From: Thermaerobacter marianensis | Lineage (GTDB): Bacteria; Bacillota; Sulfobacillia; DVGY01 | Assembly (NCBI GenBank): GCA_020724425.1 | Contig: DYGY01000014.1 | Location: forward strand, 1-53,718 | Direction of reading: 5' to 3' | DNA: 53,718 bases | Shown: positions 8,805-17,920 of the stretch, piece by piece | Layout of the letters: every line of letters begins with the position of its first letter | Numbering within the stretch: position 1 is the first letter of the stretch | Notes under the pieces: generated by a model | Databases searched by the model: none | What the model saw: only the letters and a program-made list of their open reading frames with translations | What the model was told of the DNA's origin: nothing | Translations under genes and position numbers: made by a program

Positions 8805-9377
8805 TTGGGGGTATGCCTTATAAACCCTGTAAAAGTAGCTCTTGTTGGAATAGAAGATAGGGAACTGCTAGACTTTCTGATTGGGTACTCTTGGCATCCA
8901 AGATTACATGTAGGTGATAATCCATCAAAAGAGTGGTTAGAGGAAGAAGCAGATATATTTCTTCTAAACGGGAGTATGAATACCATATATGACCTACTGC
9001 TTAGAATTAAGAAACCAGTCATCTTGTATGGTGAACCCCATTATGTTGAAAACTTGCAAGACCTCTCTTCTTGGCCTGCCTGGGTAATCTATCCTTCTAG
9101 GGCCCCCCTAGTTCTTTTAGTTGCTTTAGGGCAACAGTTGCTCAGGCAGGAAAGACATCTTGAAGAGCTTAAGTATTCCCTTGAAAAGACAAAGAACAAA
9201 CTAGAAGAACGCATATTGATTGAACAGGCAAAAGGAGTCCTGATGGAACATTTAGATATTACAGAATCAGAGGCCTATCAACGGATGAGAAACTCAGCAA
9301 TGAAAGAGAGAAAAAGTGTTAGAGATATAGCCCAAACAATTATGATGTTTTCAGAGATGAGGAGTCCAAACCCTTAG
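8805..9377 (+). CDS. ANTAR-domain antiterminator with degenerate receiver
   Basis: This protein of about 190 residues has three parts: a receiver-like domain (VALVGIEDRELLDFLIG to about residue 105), a coiled-coil linker (EELKYSLEKTKNKLEER) and a C-terminal ANTAR domain (IEQAKGVLMEHLDITESEAY, then RMRNSAMKERKSVRDIAQTI). ANTAR proteins bind paired hexaloop hairpins and prevent termination, and such a site lies at 7185-7219. The receiver lacks the usual phosphorylated Asp (DIFLLNG in its place), so input may be ligand or protein binding, for example by GlnA. Similar ANTAR regulators adjoin glnA in clostridia. The start is uncertain: TTG 8805 is in frame but has a weak ribosome site. Confidence 0.88.
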   Translation: MGVCLINPVKVALVGIEDRELLDFLIGYSWHPRLHVGDNPSKEWLEEEADIFLLNGSMNTIYDLLLRIKKPVILYGEPHYVENLQDLSSWPAWVIYPSRAPLVLLVALGQQLLRQERHLEELKYSLEKTKNKLEERILIEQAKGVLMEHLDITESEAYQRMRNSAMKERKSVRDIAQTIMMFSEMRSPNP

Positions 9378-9389
9378 GGGAGGACTCCT
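9360..9389. terminator. Hairpin shared by convergent gene ends
   Basis: AGGAGTCC (9360-9367) pairs with GGACTCCT (9382-9389), with an inner CCC/GGG helix. It spans the stop codons of the ANTAR gene and of asnB on the other strand. There is no clear T-run on either side, so it may only partly terminate. Confidence 0.45.
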
Positions 9390-11193
9390 ATACTATCGTT
9401 ACCCCATATCTTTCTAACCAGCAATTGAGCTGGATGAAATATGCCAATAGTTGTGGGCCTCGCATTAACTGACCAAACCAGGGTTCAGATAACTCACCAT
9501 TAAGAATAAATTCTAGAACTTTTTCCTTGTTAATCAGTGAGAGAAGTGGTGATTGAGAATTGTGAATAATCTCTAATAGCCACTTCTGCATGTTCTTAGT
9601 GTATTCCGGGTGATGGGTTTTTGGATAGGGACTTTTCGGTCGTTGAATCACATCTAAAGGAAGATAGTCCCTTAATGCTTCTCTTAGTATTCCTTTTGGT
9701 TGTTGATTGTGATACTTCATTTCCCAGGGAATATTCCAGGCATATTCAACAAGACGATGATCACAGAATGGTACTCGAATCTCAAGACCTGCCGCCATAC
9801 TCATACGGTCTTTTCTCTCTAACAGGGTAGGCATCCAGCGAGTGAGATTCAGATAGGTGAATTCTCTCATTTGTTTGGCAAATGGGTCTTCTCCTTTGAG
9901 ATACGGCACTTCATTTAATGCTTCTTCATATCTATTTTGAACATGTTCTTGAATGGAAAATATCTCTGGGGTAAAAAGCTTCTCTCTCAGCTTTAGGGAG
10001 TTGGCCCAGGGAAAGGTTCTTGTCTTTCTTTCTTTGTATAACCAGGGGTATCCTCCAAATATCTCATCGGCACATTCCCCGGAAAGGGCTACAGTTGCCT
10101 TCCTCTTAATCTCTTTGGATAGAAGATAGAGAGACCCATCTATATCTGCCATTCCGGGAAGGTCTCTGGCAACAAGAGATGGCAGCAAAGAGTCCATAAG
10201 TTCGGTAGTCTTAAGGGAAATACTTGAATGCTCGGTACTAAGGTGGGTTGCCATCCGTTCTGCCCATGGTGTATCTTCATCTGGTTCAAAACTATTCTTC
10301 TGAAAATACATACTGTTATCTTGATAACTGACAGAGAAGGTCATCAATGGTTCAGATGTATCTTTAGCTAAAGCTGTTAGGGCACTAGAGTCTAATCCTC
10401 CTGATAAAAGGGTGCTAATGGGAACATCTGATACCAGCTGTCTCTTAACAGCATCAGATAGGAGTTCTCTAACAGTCTCTATGGTTTTTGCTAAACTATC
10501 TGTGTGAGGTTGACTCTTAAGAGTCCAGTATTGCTGTATCGTTATACCAGAAGGAGAGTAGCTGAGAAAATGACCTGGCCTTAACTCTCTTATGTTTTTG
10601 AAGATGCCATGTCCTGGGGTACGTGCCGGCCCTAATGCCAATATTTCACTTAAGCCATCTCTTGTTAAGATAGGTTTAATAAGGGGGTGAGCTAATAGAG
10701 CCTTAATTTCTGAAGCAAACAAGAAGGTCTCTTGTTCTTTTGCATAAAAAAGAGGTTTAACACCTAATCGATCCCGGGCAAGAAACAGTGTCTGGTTAGA
10801 TTGATCCCAAATGGCGAAGGCAAAAATACCGTTAATCTTTTCTAAGCACAGTGGTCCCCATTGGATATATGAGACTAGCAAAACTTCTGTGTCAGAGTTG
10901 CTAAAGAAGATATGGCCTTTAGCTTCTAGTTGGTTTCTTAAATCCAAGGTATTATATAGTTCCCCGTTGTATGTGATAACAAAAGTCTTGTGTCCATACT
11001 GACGTATCATTGGTTGTTGTCCACCTTGGGGATCAATGATGCTGAGTCGCCGATGGGCAAGTGCAACCCGCCCATCTGAAAAGAGACCTTCCTCATCAGG
11101 GCCTCTGTGCGCTAAAATCCTATTCATCTTCTTTAAGATTTCGATTTCCTTATCATCTATTCTCCAGTTAGCTACGCCTGATATACCACACAT
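9388..11193 (-). CDS. asnB: Asparagine synthase, glutamine-hydrolysing
   Basis: It converts aspartate, glutamine and ATP to asparagine and glutamate. The 601 residues start at the ATG at 11193, because the N-terminal nucleophile Cys must directly follow Met (MCGISGVANW); GAAAGGATG precedes it. The longer open frame from 11226 would destroy that arrangement. The glutaminase domain has HRGPDEEG, HRRLSIID and YNGELYN, and the synthetase domain has the pyrophosphatase loop STLLSGGLDSSAL near residue 255 and ALSGECADEIFGGYPW. It faces the glnA unit, whose product it consumes. It has its own upstream region behind a terminator at 11311-11347. Confidence 0.95.
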   Translation of the reverse strand: MCGISGVANWRIDDKEIEILKKMNRILAHRGPDEEGLFSDGRVALAHRRLSIIDPQGGQQPMIRQYGHKTFVITYNGELYNTLDLRNQLEAKGHIFFSNSDTEVLLVSYIQWGPLCLEKINGIFAFAIWDQSNQTLFLARDRLGVKPLFYAKEQETFLFASEIKALLAHPLIKPILTRDGLSEILALGPARTPGHGIFKNIRELRPGHFLSYSPSGITIQQYWTLKSQPHTDSLAKTIETVRELLSDAVKRQLVSDVPISTLLSGGLDSSALTALAKDTSEPLMTFSVSYQDNSMYFQKNSFEPDEDTPWAERMATHLSTEHSSISLKTTELMDSLLPSLVARDLPGMADIDGSLYLLSKEIKRKATVALSGECADEIFGGYPWLYKERKTRTFPWANSLKLREKLFTPEIFSIQEHVQNRYEEALNEVPYLKGEDPFAKQMREFTYLNLTRWMPTLLERKDRMSMAAGLEIRVPFCDHRLVEYAWNIPWEMKYHNQQPKGILREALRDYLPLDVIQRPKSPYPKTHHPEYTKNMQKWLLEIIHNSQSPLLSLINKEKVLEFILNGELSEPWFGQLMRGPQLLAYFIQLNCWLERYGVTIV

Positions 11194-11310
11194 AGTCTTC
11201 ATCCTTTCAAAGCAATGAGTTATCATATGGTATATTATCCTAATGCATCATAAAGGGTGCCAGTTTGGGATATATTCGGTAGGTCTGTGTGCGGTAGATT
11301 GAAGGGGTAG

Positions 11311-11347
11311 AAAATAGCAAGAAGCTCTGTTGCCAGAGCTTCTTGCT
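11311..11347 (-). terminator. Rho-independent terminator of the GH3 gene
   Basis: A perfect 14-bp stem (AGCAAGAAGCTCTG, 11316-11329, with 11334-11347) has a 4-nt loop. Read on the minus strand it is followed by ATTTT. It ends the GH3 gene and isolates asnB. Confidence 0.9.
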
Positions 11348-11355
11348 TACAGCAT

Positions 11356-13254
11356 CTATTCTTCAAATTTCTCTATTTTTTCACCGGATAGTCTTAGGCC
11401 ATGGCCAAAACTATATTCGGGATGTCCGGGTATGGATACCGGCAGGACTCCTTTTGGTTCTAGTTCGCCAACTATGATTTTGCTAACAGCATCCATTGAC
11501 GAAAGGTTGCTGCTGTAGGCGGCTAGATAAACAGGTATATCCGAGTTTGCTGCTAAGTCATAGGGTTCTCTTAAACCCACATATATCAGGGTTGTATCCT
11601 GGGCTAGGAGCCTATCTACCAAGGTTGAGCGGTCAGAATTCCTTTGCAGGTCATAACCACCCATAATTATATAGTCATACTCAGAGGCTGTTGCCAGGAT
11701 TTGCTCTTGGTCAGTTTCTGAAAGTGTTCTTGGTAAAGTCATTTCCTCAATATTTAAGTAGCGCATGGTTAGGGAAAGACCTAGTGCTGAACGGGCAGCA
11801 CCTGGTTGTAATCTTTCTGGTGCTAGGACACTCTCAGAGACTCTAAACTCCTCTGGCCAGATAACCAGTATCTTCTCAGTCTGACTATGCTTTAACGGCA
11901 GAATGTTTCCTTCATTCTTTACTAACGTAATTGAGTCATTGGCTATAGCCTGTGCAGCGAAACGGTTTTCTGATGCACCCATGAAATCTCTAACATCTTC
12001 AAGGGCAAAGAATGGTGTCTCATATAGTTGATAGTTAGCTTTGGTTGTTAGTATTCTTCGTACCTTGTCATCGATTTGCTTTTCAGTCAAGCGTCCTTCA
12101 TTAACTGCTTCAATAACTGCATTGTAGATAGATTCCTGACCAGCAGGTCCTGAAGAGTATAGGAGGATGTCTGCTCCTGCTTCAAGGGCCATGATTGCTG
12201 CCTCTTCTCTACCATAATTATCAGCTATTGCTTTCATGTCCATATCATCTGTGATAATCAAGCCATCATAACCCCAGTCCTTACGTAACAGATCCGTTAG
12301 AATAGGTTCTGAAAGGGTAGCAGGATTGCCAGTTTCATCAAGAGTAGGGAAACTAATATGCCCTGTCATTAATGATGGCATACCATACTCGTTTGCTAAT
12401 GCAAATGGTTCTAACTCTATTGCTTCTAGCCTATCCCTATCATGGTTAACTGTTGGTAAGGCTGTATGTGAATCAACAGCTGTATCTCCATGTCCTGGGA
12501 AATGCTTAACTGTTGGGATGACTCCTGTAGCTGAGTATCCCATCATGGCTGCCACACCCATTTCTGAGACCAAGAGAGGATCTTCGCCATAGGATCTTGT
12601 ACCAATAACGGGGTTTTCTGGATTGTTGTTAACATCCATAACCGGTGCCATGGTCATGTTAAAACCAAGGGCTCTTAGTTCTGCTCCTTGAATCATTGCT
12701 GCTTGATAGGAGTGCCAGATATTCTGAGTTGCACCTAATGCCATGTTTCCAGGGAAGGCTACACCTTCACTGGGGAGACGATGTACTAAGCCACCTTCCT
12801 GGTCAGTAGCCAGAAAGATTGGTATCTGGTTATATGCTGCATTTAATCTGTGTAAGTCCTGATTTAGGGTTAGTAGCCCTTCAAGATCCTCATAGTTATG
12901 GCCATAGATAATTAGACCACCACCATAACGATCAATTAAGAAGGATTCAAGGTCTTTAGATATGGTTTGTCCAGAAAAACCAACCATAAATAATTGACCA
13001 ACTTTTTCCTCAAGGGTCATACTTCTTATTTGCTGTTCCACTACCTGTTCAAGGTTAAAATCATCTTGATATTGCTGATTATTACCTTCGAAGACAAAAC
13101 CAACATAGTAGAGGAGGGTGGTTAGTGCTACTGCTAGAGCAATACCACCGGCAACGATGCGTAGTGCCTTCTTTCTTTTTCTTAAGCTCATTCTGTTTAA
13201 CCACCTAACCTTATTGAAGTTTTCAGTGAATCCAATTAATCTTCTCGAAAACAT
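11356..13254 (-). CDS. Membrane-anchored GH3 glycosidase, beta-N-acetylhexosaminidase-like
   Basis: This 632-residue enzyme probably removes beta-linked N-acetylglucosamine from cell-wall material outside the membrane. An N-terminal hydrophobic helix (about residues 32-52) follows a basic stretch, so it is anchored or secreted. The GH3 domain has ATDQEGGLVHRLP near residue 147, the NagZ-type loop KHFPGHGDTAVDSH near 248 (whose Asp-His pair acts as acid/base in NagZ) and ITDDMDMKAI near 335 with the nucleophile Asp. A C-terminal GH3 domain of about 200 residues follows. The start at 13254 has AAAGGA well placed; ATG at 13191 is an alternative. It is divergent from the racemase operon. Confidence 0.88.
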   Translation of the reverse strand: MFSRRLIGFTENFNKVRWLNRMSLRKRKKALRIVAGGIALAVALTTLLYYVGFVFEGNNQQYQDDFNLEQVVEQQIRSMTLEEKVGQLFMVGFSGQTISKDLESFLIDRYGGGLIIYGHNYEDLEGLLTLNQDLHRLNAAYNQIPIFLATDQEGGLVHRLPSEGVAFPGNMALGATQNIWHSYQAAMIQGAELRALGFNMTMAPVMDVNNNPENPVIGTRSYGEDPLLVSEMGVAAMMGYSATGVIPTVKHFPGHGDTAVDSHTALPTVNHDRDRLEAIELEPFALANEYGMPSLMTGHISFPTLDETGNPATLSEPILTDLLRKDWGYDGLIITDDMDMKAIADNYGREEAAIMALEAGADILLYSSGPAGQESIYNAVIEAVNEGRLTEKQIDDKVRRILTTKANYQLYETPFFALEDVRDFMGASENRFAAQAIANDSITLVKNEGNILPLKHSQTEKILVIWPEEFRVSESVLAPERLQPGAARSALGLSLTMRYLNIEEMTLPRTLSETDQEQILATASEYDYIIMGGYDLQRNSDRSTLVDRLLAQDTTLIYVGLREPYDLAANSDIPVYLAAYSSNLSSMDAVSKIIVGELEPKGVLPVSIPGHPEYSFGHGLRLSGEKIEKFEE

Positions 13255-13418
13255 TGAAAAATCCTTTTACAACTGGCAATTTAAGTATAGTATGCAGAAT
13301 GAAGCAATACCAGTAGGAGTTTGTACCATTGTAGAGAAGTCATAGCAGGAAAGTTATTGATTTGTCTGGAAATACTGATGGTTAGAATGCTTCTGTACCC
13401 AAGGAGGTAAATTTTACT

Positions 13419-14714
13419 TTGAATGACTTAATAAACCAAGAAAAAGAAGTTGACCGAACCTCCAAACAATATGAATCACATTTAGGACAAGCTTGGATAG
13501 AAGTTGATCTTGATATGCTAGCTACCAATGTGAAAAATGTTAAGGAGTATATTGGCAGTAGGAGAATGATGGCAGTTCTTAAAGGTAACGGTTATGGCTT
13601 AGGAGCTATAGAGATAGCTAAAACTGCTCTTGCCAATGGAGCAACAGATATTGGTGTGGCTTCAATAGCTGAGGGAATTGAGCTTCGGAATGCAGGTATT
13701 GCTGCACCCATTCTTGTTTTTAATCCGTTACTTAAAGAGCAAATAGGCTTGCTTGTAACCTATGATCTGACAGGTACCGTTTTTGATATGGATACTGCCA
13801 GAGAAATCTCTAAAGAGGCTTCTTTGCAGAGTAAAGTGGCAAAGGTTCATATCAAGATCGATACAGGTTTAGGTCGCTTTGGTATTTTTCCTGAAGAGGC
13901 AATATCTTTTGTAAAAGAAATAAAAGAACTATCTAACTTAAATGTCGAAGGTATTTATACTCATTTTGCTAGGGCATATCAGAAAAAGCAGAGCTATACT
14001 CAGGATCAGTTCAACAAATTTATGAGTGTTCTTGCTGAATTAGCAGCTTTGGGTTATGACTTTAAGATTAAACATGCAGCTAATAGTGCAGCTGTAGTTA
14101 CTCTATCTGAGACCTATCTGGATATGGTTAGAGTTGGTAACCTTATTTATGGGATTTACCCCGTAGAAACTAAGGAGCCAGTAATTGAGATTAGACAGAT
14201 CTGGTCCCTAAAGAGTAAGATTCTTCATACCAGGCATGTCAAAAAGGGTACTAGGGTTGGTTATGGTAGCAAATATGTAACACCAACAGACCGCTATTTA
14301 GCCAGTATAGGGGTTGGTTGGGGGGATGGATTAAATCTAGAACCTAGTTTTGTTACCATCCGTTGGCGTAATCTAGCTAAGCTGATTTTGTTCAAGTTCT
14401 TGACCCATAGTTGGTTTGCCCAGCACCTAGAGAAGAAAGCTTGGTATACAGATATTCTTGCTAGAGTTCATGAATATTCTGCTGAGATTCAAGACATCCG
14501 CGTGCCTATTGTTGGAAGACCGAGTATGCAGAATGCAGTAGTTGATGTTACATCACTCTCTAAGAAACCACAGGCAGGAGATGTGGTAAGTTTTGATGCC
14601 AGGATAGTTACTATCAGTGCTCGACTTGCTCGTTTATATATTAAAGATAAACAACCATACAAGGTTATTAATTTGCTTGGAGAGTATGACTTACAAGTTA
14701 AAGAATTGGGTTAG
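13419..14714 (+). CDS. Alanine racemase-like PLP enzyme, divergent with an insertion
   Basis: This fold-type III PLP racemase of 431 residues is longer than the usual 370-390. It probably interconverts L- and D-alanine or another amino acid for wall synthesis. The PLP Lys is K55 in AVLKGNGYGLG (usually AVVKANAYGHG), and the opposite-face Tyr is Y282 in VGYGSKY. The region 306-355 holds about 45 extra residues, rich in Trp, Phe and Lys, inside the C-terminal beta domain. The normally invariant GRVCMDQ motif reads GRPSMQN, with Cys replaced by Ser and Asp by Gln. TTG 13419 follows AAGGAGG at 13401. It heads a run of genes extending to 20677. Substrate change or a cofactor-site variant is possible. 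Confidence 0.85.
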   Translation: MNDLINQEKEVDRTSKQYESHLGQAWIEVDLDMLATNVKNVKEYIGSRRMMAVLKGNGYGLGAIEIAKTALANGATDIGVASIAEGIELRNAGIAAPILVFNPLLKEQIGLLVTYDLTGTVFDMDTAREISKEASLQSKVAKVHIKIDTGLGRFGIFPEEAISFVKEIKELSNLNVEGIYTHFARAYQKKQSYTQDQFNKFMSVLAELAALGYDFKIKHAANSAAVVTLSETYLDMVRVGNLIYGIYPVETKEPVIEIRQIWSLKSKILHTRHVKKGTRVGYGSKYVTPTDRYLASIGVGWGDGLNLEPSFVTIRWRNLAKLILFKFLTHSWFAQHLEKKAWYTDILARVHEYSAEIQDIRVPIVGRPSMQNAVVDVTSLSKKPQAGDVVSFDARIVTISARLARLYIKDKQPYKVINLLGEYDLQVKELG

Positions 14715-14725
14715 GGGGAGAGGGA

Positions 14726-15643
14726 ATGGATACTAAAAAGTTAGTGATGATTATTATCCTTGGAATAATTGGGATATCTCTGGTTTTTGGTCTGGCCAAT
14801 ATTGGGGAGTATGAAGGGAATGTAAAGTATTCAGATAACAGCGGAGTTGTGGGTATCATCTATATTGATGGCCCTATCAGTGGTAGTGCTTCATCAGGGT
14901 TTGCTTCTTCCGGAACTCACCCAGAGGTCATAATGAACTACCTACGAGATGCTCAGTATGATGATAATGTCAAAGCTGTTGTTCTCCGCATGAACACTCC
15001 AGGAGGAACTACAGCTGCTTCTCAAGAAATAGCGATGGAGGTAGCTCGCCTAAGAGAAAAGGGTAAAGTGGTAGTTACCTCTATGGGTGATATGGCTGCA
15101 TCAGGAGGCTACTGGATTGCTGCAGAGTCAGACTGGATTGTAGCGACTCCTGGTACCATTACAGGTAGTATTGGTGTGATAATGGAGATTGCCAATTTGC
15201 AAGAACTATATGGTAAGATAGGAGTAGATTTTGAAGTAATCAAGAGTGGCGAGTATAAGGATATCGGTTCTTCAAATAGAGATATGACAGAAACCGAACA
15301 GGCCATGTTACAGGCAATGGTTGATGATCTATACTATCAGTTTGTGGAGGTTGTTAGTTTAGGCAGAAACATGTCAGAGAGTGAGGTTCTTGCCATAGCT
15401 GATGGTCGTATCTTTACTGGTAGAGAAGCATTAAATGTTGGTCTAGTGGATGAGCTAGGTAATTTTTATGATGCCATTGATGCCGCTGTCGAGTTAGCAG
15501 GACTAGAAGACTACTATATTTATGAGTATGGTGTAGATTTCACTTTTAAACAGTTATTCAGTCAGATCTTTCGTTTTGAGCTTGATATTCAAAAGAGTAT
15601 TAAAGACATGTTGATATCAGAAAATCCGGTTAACATTCGCTAG
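14726..15643 (+). CDS. sppA: Signal peptide peptidase SppA
   Basis: This membrane serine protease of 305 residues digests cleaved signal peptides. An N-terminal transmembrane helix (about residues 4-23) leaves the catalytic domain outside. The Ser/Lys dyad is visible in DMAASGGYWIAA (near residue 125) and VIKSGEYKDIG (near 175). RMNTPGGTTAASQEIA and TPGTITGSIGVI are also family motifs. It is the short single-domain form typical of Gram-positive bacteria. ATG 14726 follows a GGGGGAGAGG site, 11 bases after the racemase gene. Confidence 0.93.
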   Translation: MDTKKLVMIIILGIIGISLVFGLANIGEYEGNVKYSDNSGVVGIIYIDGPISGSASSGFASSGTHPEVIMNYLRDAQYDDNVKAVVLRMNTPGGTTAASQEIAMEVARLREKGKVVVTSMGDMAASGGYWIAAESDWIVATPGTITGSIGVIMEIANLQELYGKIGVDFEVIKSGEYKDIGSSNRDMTETEQAMLQAMVDDLYYQFVEVVSLGRNMSESEVLAIADGRIFTGREALNVGLVDELGNFYDAIDAAVELAGLEDYYIYEYGVDFTFKQLFSQIFRFELDIQKSIKDMLISENPVNIR

Positions 15644-15658
15644 AGGGGAGCTAGAAGA

Positions 15659-16324
15659 ATGTCTGAAGAACAAGAGTATACTGTTTTTGATGAGGAACCT
15701 AAAGAAGATAACCTAACGTTTTTGTACAATGTACTATTCAAACCTAAAGGTCTTTTTGAAAAGCTTAATGAGGATGCTCGTTTAGGTTTAGCTTTTCTTG
15801 TTTTCTTGGGAGTCACTATTCTTACAGCATTAACAGGTATTCTTTTCCCTGTTGAGACAGAGTTGCAGGAACTTATGCAGGTGGCTACCTATTCAACTAC
15901 TAGCCTAGGACTCATTGCCATTGGGACATCTGTTTTTGGGATGTTCTGGTGGTTTACCATGGCTGCAGTTATGGGATTAACCGCGGAGTTATTAGGTGGG
16001 AAGGGGAGTATCAGGGCACTCCTAGCTGGTTTTGGTTTTGCTCAGTTACCTCAGTTATTTATGATACCTGGTACAATTATTGCCTATTTCTTTTTACCAT
16101 CGGTAGACGTACTTTTTTCTCTGGTTATAGGGTTATGGGTATTATATTTATACTACAGGGCCATTAAGGATATCTATAAACTTTCCACAGGTAAAGCTAT
16201 CGGTACATTAGTTATTCCCTGGATAGCTTTACTCTTAGTGATTATTATTGTTGCCATAGTGTTTTTTGTGGTTTTTGCAGAATCCTTAATGTTCCTTGAA
16301 GATTTCTACTATATGGTGCCTTAA
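15659..16324 (+). CDS. Yip1-family membrane protein
   Basis: This 221-residue integral membrane protein has an acidic N-terminal tail and about five hydrophobic segments after residue 40. The membrane-proximal phrase LFKPKGLFEKLNEDARLGLA is typical of the bacterial Yip1/YIP1 family. No enzymatic function is known for such proteins. It is 15 bases after sppA and 16 before the receiver gene, so it belongs to the same transcript. Confidence 0.75.
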   Translation: MSEEQEYTVFDEEPKEDNLTFLYNVLFKPKGLFEKLNEDARLGLAFLVFLGVTILTALTGILFPVETELQELMQVATYSTTSLGLIAIGTSVFGMFWWFTMAAVMGLTAELLGGKGSIRALLAGFGFAQLPQLFMIPGTIIAYFFLPSVDVLFSLVIGLWVLYLYYRAIKDIYKLSTGKAIGTLVIPWIALLLVIIIVAIVFFVVFAESLMFLEDFYYMVP

Positions 16325-16340
16325 GAGGGGATGAGCCTAG

Positions 16341-16703
16341 GTGGATAGTAGGTCGGTCTTAATTGTGGAGGATCATAAAAGCATAGGTGAATTGCTGGCT
16401 GGATTCTTAGATATGAATGGTTATGCTACTCATCTGACAAGAAATGTTGAAGAAGCTATTTCATATCTTGGTGAGCATACTCCGAATCTTGTTCTTCTGG
16501 ATTTAACGTTACCAGGAACCTTATCGGCAGACTACCTTGTTAGGGAAATTAAGAGGGAATATGCCCATGAGGTACCTGTTATCCTTATTTCTGGCAGAGA
16601 TGATGTGGATGAACAGTTGATTAGCTTGACAGAAGCCTTTCTGAATAAGCCTTTTGATCTCAATGACTTACTAGATGTGGTAAATATTTATTCAAAAGTG
16701 TAA
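16341..16703 (+). CDS. Stand-alone CheY-like receiver protein
   Basis: This 120-residue protein is a single response-regulator receiver domain with no output domain. The acidic pocket is E10-D11, the phosphorylated Asp is D54 (VLLDLTLPG), and S84 (ILISG) and K103 (LNKPF) complete the active site, so it should be phosphorylatable. No histidine kinase is encoded in the window. Its position before two HD-domain signalling genes suggests it feeds signals to them. It starts at GTG 16341 behind AAGAGGGG. Confidence 0.9.
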   Translation: MDSRSVLIVEDHKSIGELLAGFLDMNGYATHLTRNVEEAISYLGEHTPNLVLLDLTLPGTLSADYLVREIKREYAHEVPVILISGRDDVDEQLISLTEAFLNKPFDLNDLLDVVNIYSKV

Positions 16704-16768
16704 ATGTTTTAATGATTCATACCGATATATAGGAATGAGGCGCGTTTTGTGGAAGGGGGCAAGAGCTG

Positions 16769-17884
16769 TTGAGCTTACCTAAAGGAAAGAAAAACAAAGA
16801 AATCCTTTGGGATCGGTGGCGAGACGATCTTCTGATTAACTCCTTAAATGAAGGGGTAATCGTTATTGATTCTGAACTAACTATTAGAGTATATAACAAG
16901 GCTGCAGAGACTCTGACCGGGCAAACTGCTGCACAAAGAATAGGGGAAAAAGCAGAGGTATATAGTTTGGAAGACAGTCCTGCTTTTGAGGTTCTACGAA
17001 CGGGACAACCCATATATAATATTGAAAACGATCTAAAGGATGGCAGAACCTTTCTAGTTAACTATATCCCCATTAAGCATAATGGCGAAACTATTGGCAT
17101 TGTTCAATCCTTTAATGATGTAACCGAGAGAAAAAAGCTTGAAACTGCACTGATTCATACCAGAGATGAACTTGATGAAGCCTTTGCTTTAACTCTTCCT
17201 AATTCCAAGGTTGAATATAAGTTAAAGAGTACACCTGAATTTAGGGATGTTTATGATCCTAGAACAGGTTTAATTACCATTACCGAGGTTATTCCTGATG
17301 GTAATTATCGTCATGTGGTTAATGCTTTAAAGGTTGCAGCCGATTTGAATCATAAGGGCATAATGGGTCTTGTAGGGGTTAAGAAGGATATCTTAGTTGA
17401 AACTCTCATTTTCCATGATATTGGTAAGGCTCAACCGGATCTTAAGGTGGGCGATAAGGTGGATCCTCTAGAACTATTTGAACCCGGTATGGAGCACGCT
17501 TGGAGAAGTGCTGATATTGCCGAACACTATTATAATCTACCTGAAGATGCGGTAACCCTAATTAGGTATCATCACCATAGTGAAGATGAGCTACCACCAT
17601 CTTTCCCTTCATATTTATTGCCAATGCATAGATTGATAAGGGTAATAGACGGTCTTTCAGCTAGTTTAACCCGAAGAAAAAGCAAGCTAATGCTAGAAGC
17701 GAAAAGTCCAACCGTTTTTATCTGGGAAGAAAATGAACATCCTAGTTATGCAGGGCAATGGGCGATTAATCTTTTTACAGGGCTTCAAAGACACTATACC
17801 TTAGAAGATGATACTTTAGATAAATATTTTAAGGGCAAGGAGATTCGGAGAATCTCTAATGGGTATGGCGCCGAGAGGCAATAA
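16769..17884 (+). CDS. PAS and HD-domain signalling protein
   Basis: This 371-residue cytoplasmic protein has an N-terminal PAS sensor domain (LLINSLNEGVIVIDSELTIR to about residue 120, ending ERKKLETALIHTRDELDEAF) and a C-terminal HD phosphohydrolase-type domain. Metal-binding residues are visible in TLIFHDIGKAQPD near residue 215, MEHAWRSADIAEHYY near 242 and IRYHHHSEDELP near 267. The GYP motif of c-di-GMP phosphodiesterases is absent, so the HD substrate is open. TTG 16769 is the likely start, after GGAAGGGGG. It directly precedes the large c-di-GMP enzyme gene. Confidence 0.85.
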   Translation: MSLPKGKKNKEILWDRWRDDLLINSLNEGVIVIDSELTIRVYNKAAETLTGQTAAQRIGEKAEVYSLEDSPAFEVLRTGQPIYNIENDLKDGRTFLVNYIPIKHNGETIGIVQSFNDVTERKKLETALIHTRDELDEAFALTLPNSKVEYKLKSTPEFRDVYDPRTGLITITEVIPDGNYRHVVNALKVAADLNHKGIMGLVGVKKDILVETLIFHDIGKAQPDLKVGDKVDPLELFEPGMEHAWRSADIAEHYYNLPEDAVTLIRYHHHSEDELPPSFPSYLLPMHRLIRVIDGLSASLTRRKSKLMLEAKSPTVFIWEENEHPSYAGQWAINLFTGLQRHYTLEDDTLDKYFKGKEIRRISNGYGAERQ

Positions 17885-17920
17885 TCTTCCTCATTGAAGT
17901 GGGCAAATGGGGTGAATCTA

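Noticed and set aside
9621-9830. Plus-strand open frame inside asnB
   Set aside because: It is opposite a conserved coding region, has no ribosome site and resembles no family. Similar antisense frames across the window were dropped for the same reason.
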